Source: Bacteriovorax stolpii (GTDB lineage Bacteria > Bdellovibrionota > UBA2428). From it: a DNA stretch of 64,000 bases. The notes beneath the pieces were generated by a model. It did no database searches. It had not been told where the DNA came from and worked only from the letters and a program-made list of their open reading frames with translations. The position numbers were made by a program, and so were the translations under genes. The stretch lies in the NCBI GenBank assembly GCA_945881775.1, contig CAMCVE010000010.1:30138-94137 (forward strand), written 5' to 3'. Below are positions 1 through 8,043 of the stretch, piece after piece. Within the stretch, counting starts at the first letter, position 1, and every line of letters starts with the position of its first letter.

Positions 1-1123
1 GCAAGACGTGGAGCGCAAGCGTCGGCTGCGCGCCTGGCTCAAGGAGATGTGGGACCGAATTCCTGGACAGGGTTACGTCGTCAAGCGTGACATCAGCTCT
101 CTCGAAATTGAGGGTGCCGTGGGCGAAGGTTTGAAGGTGGGCGACGAGTTGTCGCTGCATCGTCTGAAAGACATTCGCCGGCATCCCGTCCTCAAAACCC
201 TTGTGGGTTTTGATTCGACACAGACCGGAACTGCGGTCGTGACGAGTCTTGGAAAACCCTTCACGAAGGCTCGTGTCGACTATGAGTCAGACCTTGATCC
301 TATTCGCGAAGGGGACAGGTATTTGCTCAAACCCAAACCACCTCTTGCGCTTGTCAGTACTCCCGAAAAAGCAACGGCGGCTCCTGTGGGCGAAGTGATT
401 TCGGAAGTGCCAGATCTACTCGACGGAGCTCGTCTTTTTGATATCAGTCCGCGCGTGGGCTTTGGGTTCCTGAGTTACGAAGAGCGGACAGCGGCAAAGG
501 TGTTCAAGTTGAAAACGGTGTCGCTGTCCTACGGACTCAAAGCAGATCTGCATCTGACGAGTTCGTGGTACGCAAGCTTCCAATTAGATCAAGGAACAGG
601 CAAGTACGGAACGCCACCACCTGAGTACGGTGCTACAGAGATGGCAAGCGGTTGGTCTTACATGCATGTGTACTCTGGCTATCGCATGCCTCTGTCTGAG
701 TATGCGGGTGACACAGACACCGAGATGAATTTTTTCGGTGGCTATTCTCGTTTCGGATTCAAAGCCGAGGAATTATCCGCGGCCGTTGCTCCCAGCGCGA
801 AGACGTATTCGGGTCTCGACTTCGGAGTGTCTTTGACGATTCCAATCCAGGCCAAGTGGGTTGCTGAAGTGGGTTTCACGCGAGTGCTCGGGGCGTTCCT
901 AAAAGAAGAAAGCCTCACCAGTGGATCGAGCTCAACAGATACAGCTTGGAGTTTCTGGACAAAGTTGCGCATTCTTGCGGCGGAGCGATCTGAGTTTGGC
1001 GGCACGTATGAGGTCTATCAAGGCAGTAGTAATTTTGAAGGAACGGGAACACGAACAACTCCAGCGATCTCGTCAAAAGTAAGCGCGCAGCGATCTGCGG
1101 TTTATTATAAACAAGTGTTTTGA
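1..1123 (+). CDS. Envelope protein, 5' truncated: SH3-like domain plus beta-barrel
   Basis: The reading frame is open to the left edge, so the N-terminus is missing; the first in-window start (GTG at 8) is probably internal. Visible residues 15-105 (GYVVKR, VGEGLKVGDEL) resemble the small beta domain seen at the C-terminus of flagellar assembly protein FlgT-like proteins. A linker rich in Pro and Ala follows. The last ~230 residues alternate polar and aromatic residues and end in a terminal Phe (YYKQVF), as expected of an outer-membrane barrel. I infer an outer-membrane protein with a periplasmic domain. Its substrate and partners are unknown. A 7-bp GC hairpin follows the stop. Confidence 0.6.
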   Translation, partial: QDVERKRRLRAWLKEMWDRIPGQGYVVKRDISSLEIEGAVGEGLKVGDELSLHRLKDIRRHPVLKTLVGFDSTQTGTAVVTSLGKPFTKARVDYESDLDPIREGDRYLLKPKPPLALVSTPEKATAAPVGEVISEVPDLLDGARLFDISPRVGFGFLSYEERTAAKVFKLKTVSLSYGLKADLHLTSSWYASFQLDQGTGKYGTPPPEYGATEMASGWSYMHVYSGYRMPLSEYAGDTDTEMNFFGGYSRFGFKAEELSAAVAPSAKTYSGLDFGVSLTIPIQAKWVAEVGFTRVLGAFLKEESLTSGSSSTDTAWSFWTKLRILAAERSEFGGTYEVYQGSSNFEGTGTRTTPAISSKVSAQRSAVYYKQVF

Positions 1124-1132
1124 AGAATGTGG

Positions 1133-1151
1133 GGCGACCTTTGGGGTCGCC
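1133..1151. terminator. Hairpin between convergent genes
   Basis: GGCGACC (1133-1139) pairs with GGTCGCC (1145-1151) around a 5-nt loop. It lies between the stops of two convergent genes (1123 and 1166) and could end transcription from both sides. No clear U-tract follows on either strand, so the call is tentative. Confidence 0.35.
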
Positions 1152-1165
1152 TAGCGTGAACGCGC

Positions 1166-1447
1166 TTACTTGGAGTGGGAGCGGTCGAAACGCGCTTTCT
1201 GTTTGTTGAACCAGTCGCGGAACTTGTCGTAGCCTTCGTCGAGTTCGAGCAGATTGTCGAGTTGGAGATAGTCCGTGCGAACAGTCACTTTTTCTTTGTC
1301 GACGTTGTAGTAGCTGAATTCGTCTTGGTTCAGTTCGACAGCTTCAATCCAAGATTTCATGGCGTCTTTGAGCCACATTGGCACGTGGCGCAAGTCGGCT
1401 TCGCGCGTGAAATTCAGGAGTTCCAGTTTGATGTCGTGCTGATTCAT
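1166..1447 (-). CDS. Small acidic hypothetical protein, 93 aa
   Basis: I do not recognise this protein. It is charged and has no signal peptide or membrane segment. It is predicted helical, with Trp and Tyr residues in the middle and a basic C-terminus (KARFDRSHSK). Its ATG overlaps the stop of the inositol-phosphatase-like gene upstream (ATGA), so it is the last gene of a three-gene leftward operon and probably translationally coupled. It is likely cytoplasmic. No function can be assigned from sequence. Confidence 0.7.
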   Translation of the reverse strand: MNQHDIKLELLNFTREADLRHVPMWLKDAMKSWIEAVELNQDEFSYYNVDKEKVTVRTDYLQLDNLLELDEGYDKFRDWFNKQKARFDRSHSK

Positions 1448-2292
1448 TCTTGTTCTTTTATCTTATGAATCAGCCATTTGTGAAGTCGGGAGTTTGAGGA
1501 AAGGATTTCTCCTTCAAAAAGATCGAGGGAAGTTCCGACGTGCCGCGTTACAAGGCCTCCTGCCTCTTCGACAAGCAGGGCGCCGGCAGCAATATCCCAT
1601 GCCGAAAGTCCCCATTCCCAGTAAGCATCGATTCGACCCGCCGCAACATAGGCGAGGTCCAGCGCGGCGGAGCCGTCGCGTCTCACGCCGAGCGTTTCCT
1701 GTGTGAGATTCTTGAAGAGATGGAAGCTTTTATGTTCTTCCTGAGAGCGAAGCGAGGCAAAGCCTGTGGTTAGCAGAGCTTCTTGCGGGGTTTCGACGGA
1801 GCTCACGTGGAGTCGGTCTCGACCGAGCCAGGCGCCATGTCCGCGAGCTGCATGGAAGAGTTCGCCTGAGACGGGATTGAAGGTGAGCGCAACCTGCACC
1901 TGTGGCTCGCCTCCCGCGCTCCGTGTGGCAAATGCGATGGTGCTGCAAAAGAAGGGATAGGAGCGCGAAAAATTTGTGGTGCCGTCGATGGGATCCAGGA
2001 GCCAGAAGGCTTCGTGCCCGAGGGCTTGATCGCGAGGATGTTTCCCCAGGGCAGCGCTCGATTCTTCGCCAATCAGGAGTTCGCCAGAGAAGCTTTTTGT
2101 GAGTTGTTCGATAAGTGCTTCTTCGACGCGTTTGTCGTAGACAGTGACAATGTCACGGAATGAAGACTTGGCGGTTGTGCCGAGGTTGCGAGCCTGAGCA
2201 CCGGGTGTCAGTGAAAAGCCTTCGAGCAAGAGGGGCCGCAGAGAAAGTAGAATTCGCTCGGCTTCGTGGCTGCGTGCGAGGAGCTCTTTCAT
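1444..2292 (-). CDS. suhB: Inositol monophosphatase family protein
   Basis: Mg2+-dependent phosphatase of the IMPase/SuhB/CysQ family, 282 aa with the chosen start. The metal-binding signatures are present: GEES near residue 87, then DPIDGTTNF (motif A) and WDIAAGALLVEEAGG (motif B) near the C-terminus. The frame extends upstream to 2403, but ATG at 2292 overlaps the asparaginase stop as ATGA and gives the normal family length. The substrate cannot be decided from sequence: inositol-1-phosphate, PAP or another sugar phosphate are possible, so the suhB symbol is family-level. It sits mid-operon between asparaginase and a small unknown. Confidence 0.85.
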   Translation of the reverse strand: MKELLARSHEAERILLSLRPLLLEGFSLTPGAQARNLGTTAKSSFRDIVTVYDKRVEEALIEQLTKSFSGELLIGEESSAALGKHPRDQALGHEAFWLLDPIDGTTNFSRSYPFFCSTIAFATRSAGGEPQVQVALTFNPVSGELFHAARGHGAWLGRDRLHVSSVETPQEALLTTGFASLRSQEEHKSFHLFKNLTQETLGVRRDGSAALDLAYVAAGRIDAYWEWGLSAWDIAAGALLVEEAGGLVTRHVGTSLDLFEGEILSSNSRLHKWLIHKIKEQE

Positions 2293-3290
2293 GGGAGTTC
2301 CAAAAGTTCTCCGGCCAGCGGACGCCGGAACGCGGTACGGAAGGTTTGGAGTGAGCAGCCGTGTCCCAGTAGGATCATCATTTTTGTAAGGGCCGCTTCC
2401 CACGTCATGTCCTGCGCTGAGATCGCGCCGGCGTTAAGAGCCGCGCGGCCAGTTTCGTACATGTTCAAGTCCACTCGACCATAGAGCGCTTGGGAGCAGA
2501 TCACGGTGGGAATGCCGTGCTCCGTGAGGTGGCGAATCAGGTGAGCAACGGAACCTTCACCCAGGGGAATGTCACCCGGGCCGAAGGCTTGGAGAACAAG
2601 GCCTTTGATATTTTTCTCTGTGAGGGAAAAGAAGGTCTCGACGTCGAAGCCTGGGAAGAGGCTGACGCTTGCCACGCGTGTCTCAAGCCGCGGGTCAAAT
2701 GAGTAAGGACCAACAGGAAGAGACGTCGTTGCGTATTCAGTGTTGGCTCCCACTTTGGCTAGCGGAGGGAAATTCGGCGAATCGAAGGCACCAAAGCTTG
2801 GAATCGAAAGTTTCTTGGTGCGATTGCCACGCATGAGTAGAGAATCAAAAAAAATACTGACCTCTTTGAAGCGCCCTTCGACAGCAAGTTCGACGGCATA
2901 GATGAGATTTCGTGGGGCGTCCGAGCGCGCATCCATGAGCGGACGCTGAGAGCCAGTCACGATGATCGGTTTCGTGGGATTAAGGATCATGTAGCTCAAG
3001 GCGCTCGCAGTAAAGGACATGGTGTCGGTCCCATGGATCACGACGAAGGCGTCCCATTTTTCCATGCAGGCGTCGAGGCGTCTTGCGAGAGCGACCCAGT
3101 CGGAAGGGCGAATGTTGCTTGAATCTTTGTTGAACAGAATCTCCACGTCGACATCGGCGAGTTCGAAAATTCGAGGTGCGTATTTGATGAGACGTTCTTT
3201 GAAGCGAGCCGCGTCGCCCGGTTCACCGATGAGATCCATTCCAAGCGTCCCGCCGGTATGAAGGATGAGAATTTTTTTCTTGTCGCTCAT
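2289..3290 (-). CDS. ansA: L-asparaginase, cytoplasmic type I
   Basis: Hydrolyses L-asparagine to aspartate and ammonia. Both catalytic signatures are present: the N-terminal TGGT threonine (HTGGTLGMD, residues 11-19) and the second centre VIHGTDTMSFTASAL (around residue 85), which carries the Thr-Asp pair. There is no signal peptide and the length is 333 aa, which fits the cytoplasmic type I enzymes rather than the exported type II. It is the first gene of a leftward operon; its stop overlaps the next start (ATGA). An internal deamidase of related fold cannot be excluded, but the motifs are typical. Confidence 0.9.
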   Translation of the reverse strand: MSDKKKILILHTGGTLGMDLIGEPGDAARFKERLIKYAPRIFELADVDVEILFNKDSSNIRPSDWVALARRLDACMEKWDAFVVIHGTDTMSFTASALSYMILNPTKPIIVTGSQRPLMDARSDAPRNLIYAVELAVEGRFKEVSIFFDSLLMRGNRTKKLSIPSFGAFDSPNFPPLAKVGANTEYATTSLPVGPYSFDPRLETRVASVSLFPGFDVETFFSLTEKNIKGLVLQAFGPGDIPLGEGSVAHLIRHLTEHGIPTVICSQALYGRVDLNMYETGRAALNAGAISAQDMTWEAALTKMMILLGHGCSLQTFRTAFRRPLAGELLELP

Positions 3291-3307
3291 GGGATCCTCG
3301 TTATTTC

Positions 3308-4711
3308 CTAAGAGTCCGAACCGAAATCCGAAGCTTGAATATTGTATTTCTGCATTTTACGAAGCAGCGTATTTTTGGGGATACCCGCTCGATCGCAGGT
3401 CTGGTTGATGCGGCCTTTGTTTTGCTTGAGCGCCCTGGCGATAAAATCTTTTTCAAAATTTTCTTTGGCAGCGCGGAAGTCTAGCGAAGCGTTTTCAGAT
3501 TCGTTGAAGGGAAGATCCCAGCCTTCTTCTTTGTCGAGGAGGGCCTCTCGGATGTGTTCGGGAAAGTCTTCAATGCGAATCTGGTCACCGTCTGCGAGTA
3601 CAAACGCGTGTTCAACGGAGTTCTCCAACTCGCGGATGTTGCCTGGCCACGAGTAGGCTGCCAGCTGACGATCGGTGCCTGGTGCGAGCGATCGGACAGA
3701 TCGAGCGAGTTTTTTGTTGAAGGCTTTGATGAAGTGATCGACGAGGGCGGGAATGTCGTCTGTTCGCTCGCGTAGGGGAGGAAGGAAGACGGGCATCACG
3801 TTGAGGCGATAGAAAAGATCGTTGCGGAAGCGACCCTCAGTCATCATCTTCTCGATGTTGCGATTGGTGGCAGCGATGATACGAACGTCGACCGGAAATT
3901 CTCGGTTGGACCCCACCGGGTTCACCTTGCGTTCTTGCAGGACGCGAAGAAGTTTGACTTGCACGGCCGTGGGAAGCTCGGCGACTTCGTCGAGGAAGAG
4001 AGTGCCCTCAGAGGCAAATTGGAAGCGGCCGATCTTGCGCTGATCTGCTCCCGTGAAGGCGCCTTTCTCGTGACCGAAAAGTTCGGATTCTACGAGGGCT
4101 TCGGGAATAGCGCCACAGTTGACGGCAACGAAGGGTTTTGAGCGTCTTGAAGAGTGGGCGTGGATGGCGCGCGCGACGAGTTCTTTTCCGGTTCCGTTTT
4201 CGCCGCGAATGAGGACGCTGGTGGTGACTTTTGCGAGGCGGTCGATGAGTCCGAAAACTCGCTGCATGGGTTTGGATTCGCCGACAAAATCGGATGAAGG
4301 ATTTTCCTTGGGCGAGGACAGGGTTACCTTTTCGCCTAGGTCGCGTGCGTGCAGCGCTTCGTCAATGAGCTCTTCGAGGCGTTCCATTTTTAAGGGCTTC
4401 TCGATGTAGTCGAAGGCACCCATCTGCATGGCCTGAACGGCATCTTTGACGTTGGCATGAGCCGTGACGAGTACGATGAAGGACTTGGGATTGTGGGACT
4501 TGATCTGTCCTAGAGCTTGGAGGCCACTTTTGAGTGGCATGCGCACATCAAGAAGAACGAGGTCGTAATTGTTTTCAAAGCAAAGGCGGAGGGCGCTGTC
4601 ACCGTCTTGTGCTTCGTCGACGTCAAAGCCACGACGCAAGAGTGGACCTCTTAAGCCGTCGCGGAGCTCTTTTTCGTCGTCCGCAATCAGCACTTTCGGC
4701 TTTGAACTCAT
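3308..4711 (-). CDS. Sigma-54-dependent response regulator, NtrC family
   Basis: Transcription activator of three domains, 467 aa. The receiver (1-120) has the acidic pair in IADDE, the phospho-acceptor Asp in LLDVRMP and the Lys in EKPLK. The AAA+ domain (about 140-365) has Walker A GENGTGKE, the sigma-54 contact loop GAFTGA and LFLDEVAELP. A Fis-type helix-turn-helix closes the protein (ALKQNKGRINQTCDRAG). I chose ATG 4711; the longer frame to 4783 runs into the inverted-repeat element. The histidine kinase upstream on the same strand is the likely partner, separated by that 268-bp element. Target promoters are unknown. Confidence 0.92.
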   Translation of the reverse strand: MSSKPKVLIADDEKELRDGLRGPLLRRGFDVDEAQDGDSALRLCFENNYDLVLLDVRMPLKSGLQALGQIKSHNPKSFIVLVTAHANVKDAVQAMQMGAFDYIEKPLKMERLEELIDEALHARDLGEKVTLSSPKENPSSDFVGESKPMQRVFGLIDRLAKVTTSVLIRGENGTGKELVARAIHAHSSRRSKPFVAVNCGAIPEALVESELFGHEKGAFTGADQRKIGRFQFASEGTLFLDEVAELPTAVQVKLLRVLQERKVNPVGSNREFPVDVRIIAATNRNIEKMMTEGRFRNDLFYRLNVMPVFLPPLRERTDDIPALVDHFIKAFNKKLARSVRSLAPGTDRQLAAYSWPGNIRELENSVEHAFVLADGDQIRIEDFPEHIREALLDKEEGWDLPFNESENASLDFRAAKENFEKDFIARALKQNKGRINQTCDRAGIPKNTLLRKMQKYNIQASDFGSDS

Positions 4712-4726
4712 AACCGAGCCGATCCT

Positions 4727-4994
4727 AGTAGACCGTCTCTTAAATAACGAGGGTTTTGCCGTGAAGATTTTTGTCCTTGGCATGGCGCGAGCGAGAAAAC
4801 TTGCCGGAGGGAAAGCGCCGAGCGAAGCAACGCATCAAAGGATAAAAATCTTTCGTCCCTTTGGGAAGATGGGGGAATCTACTCTGCCTTTGTAGCTCCT
4901 CGGTCGCGTGCATCCCGGTACGCTCTGTCGTCGCTTCGTCGCCGAGGGCCCTTCTCCGTCTTCAAAACCCTCGTTATTTAAGAGACGGTCTACT
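4727..4994. repeat. 268-bp element with perfect 32-bp terminal inverted repeats
   Basis: The 32 bases at 4727-4758 are the exact reverse complement of 4963-4994 (left arm begins AGTAGACCGTCTCTTAAATA). They enclose 204 bp with no convincing gene. An inner imperfect stem pairs 4762-4775 (GAAGATTTTTGTCC) with about 4841-4854. The element fills almost all of the 304-bp gap between a histidine kinase and its regulator, both read leftward, so the transcript would form one very long hairpin. I see no clear target-site duplication and no second copy here. It could be a MITE-like mobile element, an attenuator or an RNA processing site. Confidence 0.85.
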
Positions 4995-5015
4995 CAGCAC
5001 AAGTGATCGGCGTGG

Positions 5016-6674
5016 CTAGAGCGATTCGAGCGGCAGCGTGACGCGGACAACCGTGCCGTGGGAGCCATCTGGGAAATACTCCTGAACGGGATCCTCTACC
5101 GAGACCTTTTCTCCTTCACAGCGGGATAGGACTGCGATACGGCCATAATGTTTCTCGGCAAAGAAAGCCGAAAGGTAGAGTCCGAGTCCAGTCCCCTTGA
5201 TGGCTTGGTCGTGGGGGATTTTCTTGGCATCTGTGGAGAAGAAACGCTGCAAGACTTTGGAGCGGTCGTCGGGGTCGATTCCGGCTCCAAAATCTTGAAC
5301 CTCAAACCAAACTCCAGGTTGTGGAGGAGTGAGCTCGCTGAGCAAATCACCTTCACCGCATCGAATGAGAATCGTTGAATCTGTGGGTGAGTATTTGATC
5401 GCATTGTCGACGAGGTTGTGAATGACTTCGCGGATGAGTGAGGCGTCCAAATCGAGCAGGAAGAGAGGCTCAAGTTCGGTGACAACACGAACACTTCGCT
5501 CAGAGGCCAAATCGCGCGAAGCCTTGATCGATTCTTCGATCAATTTCACGAGGTCGGTGGGTTTCTTTTGAATGCGGAAATCACGACTCTCAATCCTATT
5601 CAGGAGAAGAAGTGTGGCGATACTCCGCTGGAGTTGGGAATTGGCGGAAAGCGCTTTTAGGACCAGCCGGTTCTGTTCCGGGTCGAGATGAGAGCGACTT
5701 TGAGCGCTTGCGAGCTGTTCTAAAAGACTTTGAATTCGAGCAATTGGTGTCTTGAGGTCATGAGAGACCAGCGAAAGAAAATGGTTCTTGAGGTCGTCGA
5801 GCTCTCTGAGGAACTCGGTCTCGCGTTCGAGTGCCCATTGATTTTTTTCGCGGCGCTCGAGCTGATCGGCCATTCCCAGAACGTAGGAGAGCCCGAGACC
5901 TAAAAGAGGAGCGGCGAGTGGCAAGATGATCCGAGATTGATCAAAGAGAATGAGCGCGACGACGAAATAGAACAATCCAGATCCGAGTAGGACGAGACCA
6001 GAAAGCCAGATTGGGAAGCGGTAGATGAACAACATAAATAGCGAGACGAGGGCAAGTGTCATGAGAATTTGGCTGAGGTAGTTGGCTCGAGAGAGGGTGG
6101 CATTTTCTTTGAAGTTTCCCAAGATACTCAAGAGGACGTCAAAGCTCGAAAGTCGGCCAGCGGGCGTCTCAAACGAAAAGGGTGGGGCTGGGTCCGTGGG
6201 GAGCAACACCAGAAGAGTGTCGGTTTCCAAAGGTCCCGAGGCTAAAGACGTCTGGTCCGTCAATTTTGGGAGTGAATTCTGGGCGCCGTAGTAGAGCGGA
6301 GAGTATTCGTCGCTCGGAATAGGGCTTTCAGGAGAGAACCAGGCCCTAAAAGCTGTCTTGAGGTCGAGGAAAGAGCTGAGGGAGTAGTAGGTGCTCACAT
6401 CGAGCGAGCGACAGTACTGGGCATCGTGGGTAGGGAGGTTCACGAGCAAACACTCCGTCGGTTGCAACTTCTCGAGGAGGCGAGGCACAAGCGTTGCGGA
6501 TGCCGCGGGGTCGATTTGGTAAACTTGCACCTTAGCCGGAAGGGGGCGGGGACCACGCAATTCGTAGAGACCGCCTAGAAAAAGCGAGTCCAGCGCGCTC
6601 ATGGGGAGAAAACCAATGAGCGCTGCGGGGATAATCCGCAGGAAGCTCTTGAAGAAGTTTTTGAGTTCCCTCAC
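5016..6674 (-). CDS. Membrane sensor histidine kinase, CHASE2-like
   Basis: An N-terminal membrane helix (IIPAALIGFLPMSALD) is followed by a ~200-residue extracytoplasmic region that opens like a CHASE2 domain (YELRGPRPLPAKVQVYQIDP). Three close membrane helices, a linker, HisKA with VSHDLKTPIARIQ (His near residue 304) and a HATPase_c domain with NLVDNAIKYSP, DFGAGI and KGTGLGLYL follow. I chose GTG 6674 (552 aa). An ATG at 6752 gives 578 aa but would overlap the divergent receiver gene by 13 bp. The sigma-54 regulator downstream on the same strand is the probable cognate partner. The ligand is unknown. Confidence 0.88.
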   Translation of the reverse strand: MRELKNFFKSFLRIIPAALIGFLPMSALDSLFLGGLYELRGPRPLPAKVQVYQIDPAASATLVPRLLEKLQPTECLLVNLPTHDAQYCRSLDVSTYYSLSSFLDLKTAFRAWFSPESPIPSDEYSPLYYGAQNSLPKLTDQTSLASGPLETDTLLVLLPTDPAPPFSFETPAGRLSSFDVLLSILGNFKENATLSRANYLSQILMTLALVSLFMLFIYRFPIWLSGLVLLGSGLFYFVVALILFDQSRIILPLAAPLLGLGLSYVLGMADQLERREKNQWALERETEFLRELDDLKNHFLSLVSHDLKTPIARIQSLLEQLASAQSRSHLDPEQNRLVLKALSANSQLQRSIATLLLLNRIESRDFRIQKKPTDLVKLIEESIKASRDLASERSVRVVTELEPLFLLDLDASLIREVIHNLVDNAIKYSPTDSTILIRCGEGDLLSELTPPQPGVWFEVQDFGAGIDPDDRSKVLQRFFSTDAKKIPHDQAIKGTGLGLYLSAFFAEKHYGRIAVLSRCEGEKVSVEDPVQEYFPDGSHGTVVRVTLPLESL

Positions 6675-6739
6675 GCTTCTGGGATTAGGCGTTGCGGGGG
6701 GCCGTGGCAACTCGAAGTTGAGAGTGTAAACTAGGGGCA

Positions 6740-7111
6740 ATGACTCAAGCACTTATTGTCGACGCCTCCGAATACTGGGCGAGTGAACTCAAGGCTCAGC
6801 TTGCGGTTCTGGGTGTTGAAACTTTATCATGGCAAAACAAGGGCTCCGGATGGATCGAGGGCCTGAGCAAAAGTTCGGCGAAGTGGGTTTTTGTCGATGA
6901 CCAGTTGTCGTCGCGTTCAGGGATAAAATGCATCGAAAAAATTTTTGAAAGTCGGAGTTTCGAGGGGAATGTTGTGTTCATGCACTCGGTGCAGGGGCCG
7001 GCTGCGGATGCCATCGAGGCAGCTGCGTACAACTGGGGTGCGCACTTTATTCTTAGGAAGCCGTTCAGGACGGCCGAGCTGCGCAAGATCTTAGATCAGG
7101 CTCGCTCTTAA
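6740..7111 (+). CDS. Stand-alone receiver domain protein
   Basis: Single-domain CheY-like protein of 123 aa. The phospho-acceptor Asp is in VFVDDQL (about residue 54) and the conserved Lys in ILRKPFRTAEL. The N-terminal acidic pocket is reduced: ALIVDASEYW has one Asp where two acids are usual, so Mg2+ binding may be weaker. It is divergent from the histidine kinase, and their start regions adjoin or overlap. It may be an extra phospho-acceptor for that kinase, but this is inference from position only. No output domain is present. Confidence 0.8.
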   Translation: MTQALIVDASEYWASELKAQLAVLGVETLSWQNKGSGWIEGLSKSSAKWVFVDDQLSSRSGIKCIEKIFESRSFEGNVVFMHSVQGPAADAIEAAAYNWGAHFILRKPFRTAELRKILDQARS

Positions 7112-7115
7112 GATC

Positions 7116-7781
7116 TTAGAAACGCAAACCCATCAGGTAGGACGTACTCCAGTGGTTCTCATTGGGGCGGAATTGGTGCAAATAAAAGTTGATCTGGGTC
7201 AGGAAAGCGCCCCATTCGATCAGGGTGGAAAACCCCAGGGCGGGCACGGCTGCTGCTTTGAGGTCGGAGTCGGAACTTTCAAACACGCGAAGATCTAGAA
7301 CCGCAAGCACTCCGTTTTTCCAAAGGGAGTCTTTACCGATTCGTTCTCGGTGAAACAGGCCTTGCTGGACCTGCAGGACGCGCAGGGGAGTATCGAGGTT
7401 AGCCATTTTCTGGAGGTAGCCCACTTCGGTTTCGATGAAGATGGGTTGGTAGGCGAGATCCCATCCGAAGCCGATGCGTCCTTCGAATCCGACACCGGTG
7501 AAACTCCGGTTGAGATACTCGGTACATCCCGCGTTGCTACCGGCCGTGCAGAGTCGGTCTTGGAATGAAGTGAAGTTTCCGCCCAACTTAAGCCCCATTC
7601 GAAAAAGTGAGGTGGCTTTTTTGGGAACGCGTTGAGTGGGTGTGGTGGGATTAGGGACTTCCACAGGGAGGCTTGCGGCGTTGTCGGTATTCGCATCGTC
7701 GTAGGGATAGTCTTGCGCAAAGGTGGGCGCTGTCGAAGCAAGACCAAGGACCACTACGAAAAAAATGGGCGCTGATTTCAT
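7116..7781 (-). CDS. Small outer-membrane beta-barrel protein
   Basis: Exported protein of 221 aa; I do not recognise a specific family. ATG 7781 gives a clean Sec signal peptide (MKSAPIFFVVVLGLASTAPTFAQ). The longer frame to 7919 adds implausible residues and runs into the flagellin terminator. The mature protein has a short Asp/Asn-rich then Pro/Thr-rich linker (residues 23-55), then alternating strands (GLKLGGNFTSFQ, GVGFEGRIGFGWDL) and a terminal Phe (YLMGLRF), typical of outer-membrane barrels of the OmpA/OmpW size class. Two Cys lie in a loop (CTAGSNAGC). It converges with the receiver gene, four bases apart. Confidence 0.7.
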   Translation of the reverse strand: MKSAPIFFVVVLGLASTAPTFAQDYPYDDANTDNAASLPVEVPNPTTPTQRVPKKATSLFRMGLKLGGNFTSFQDRLCTAGSNAGCTEYLNRSFTGVGFEGRIGFGWDLAYQPIFIETEVGYLQKMANLDTPLRVLQVQQGLFHRERIGKDSLWKNGVLAVLDLRVFESSDSDLKAAAVPALGFSTLIEWGAFLTQINFYLHQFRPNENHWSTSYLMGLRF

Positions 7782-7868
7782 GTCTGAGATTCTAGAGCGT
7801 GTCTTGTTGAGGGGCAATCGAGTGGGGAGAAAGAAGCGGCCCCTCAATTGGGGTCTCTGTCGGGAACG

Positions 7869-7915
7869 AAAAAACCCCGCGACCTGGTTTGAGTGGGGCT
7901 CCACCAGGTCGCGGG
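7869..7915 (-). terminator. Intrinsic terminator of the first flagellin gene
   Basis: A perfect 13-bp GC-rich stem (CCCGCGACCTGGT at 7876-7888 with its complement at 7903-7915) has a 14-nt loop. On the minus strand it is followed by six U (7874-7869). This is a classic Rho-independent terminator about 130 bases after the flagellin stop. The stretch between (7916-8043) holds more possible stems and no gene, so the mRNA has a long structured 3' end. Confidence 0.9.
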
Positions 7916-8043
7916 TCATGGCAGAAGGGCGGCCCTCGAGGCCACGCCCTCATTTAATCAGTATCAGAAGGGAGGTTCCTCAACCAAAGGTGAGGTCGGG
8001 ACTCTCCAGTCACCCTCCCGCCCAAAATCCTTCTTAGTCTCTA

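Noticed and set aside
4712..4783. Longer N-terminus of the NtrC-type regulator
   Set aside because: The extra 24 codons lie in the inverted-repeat element and do not resemble a receiver; ATG 4711 begins exactly at the conserved domain.
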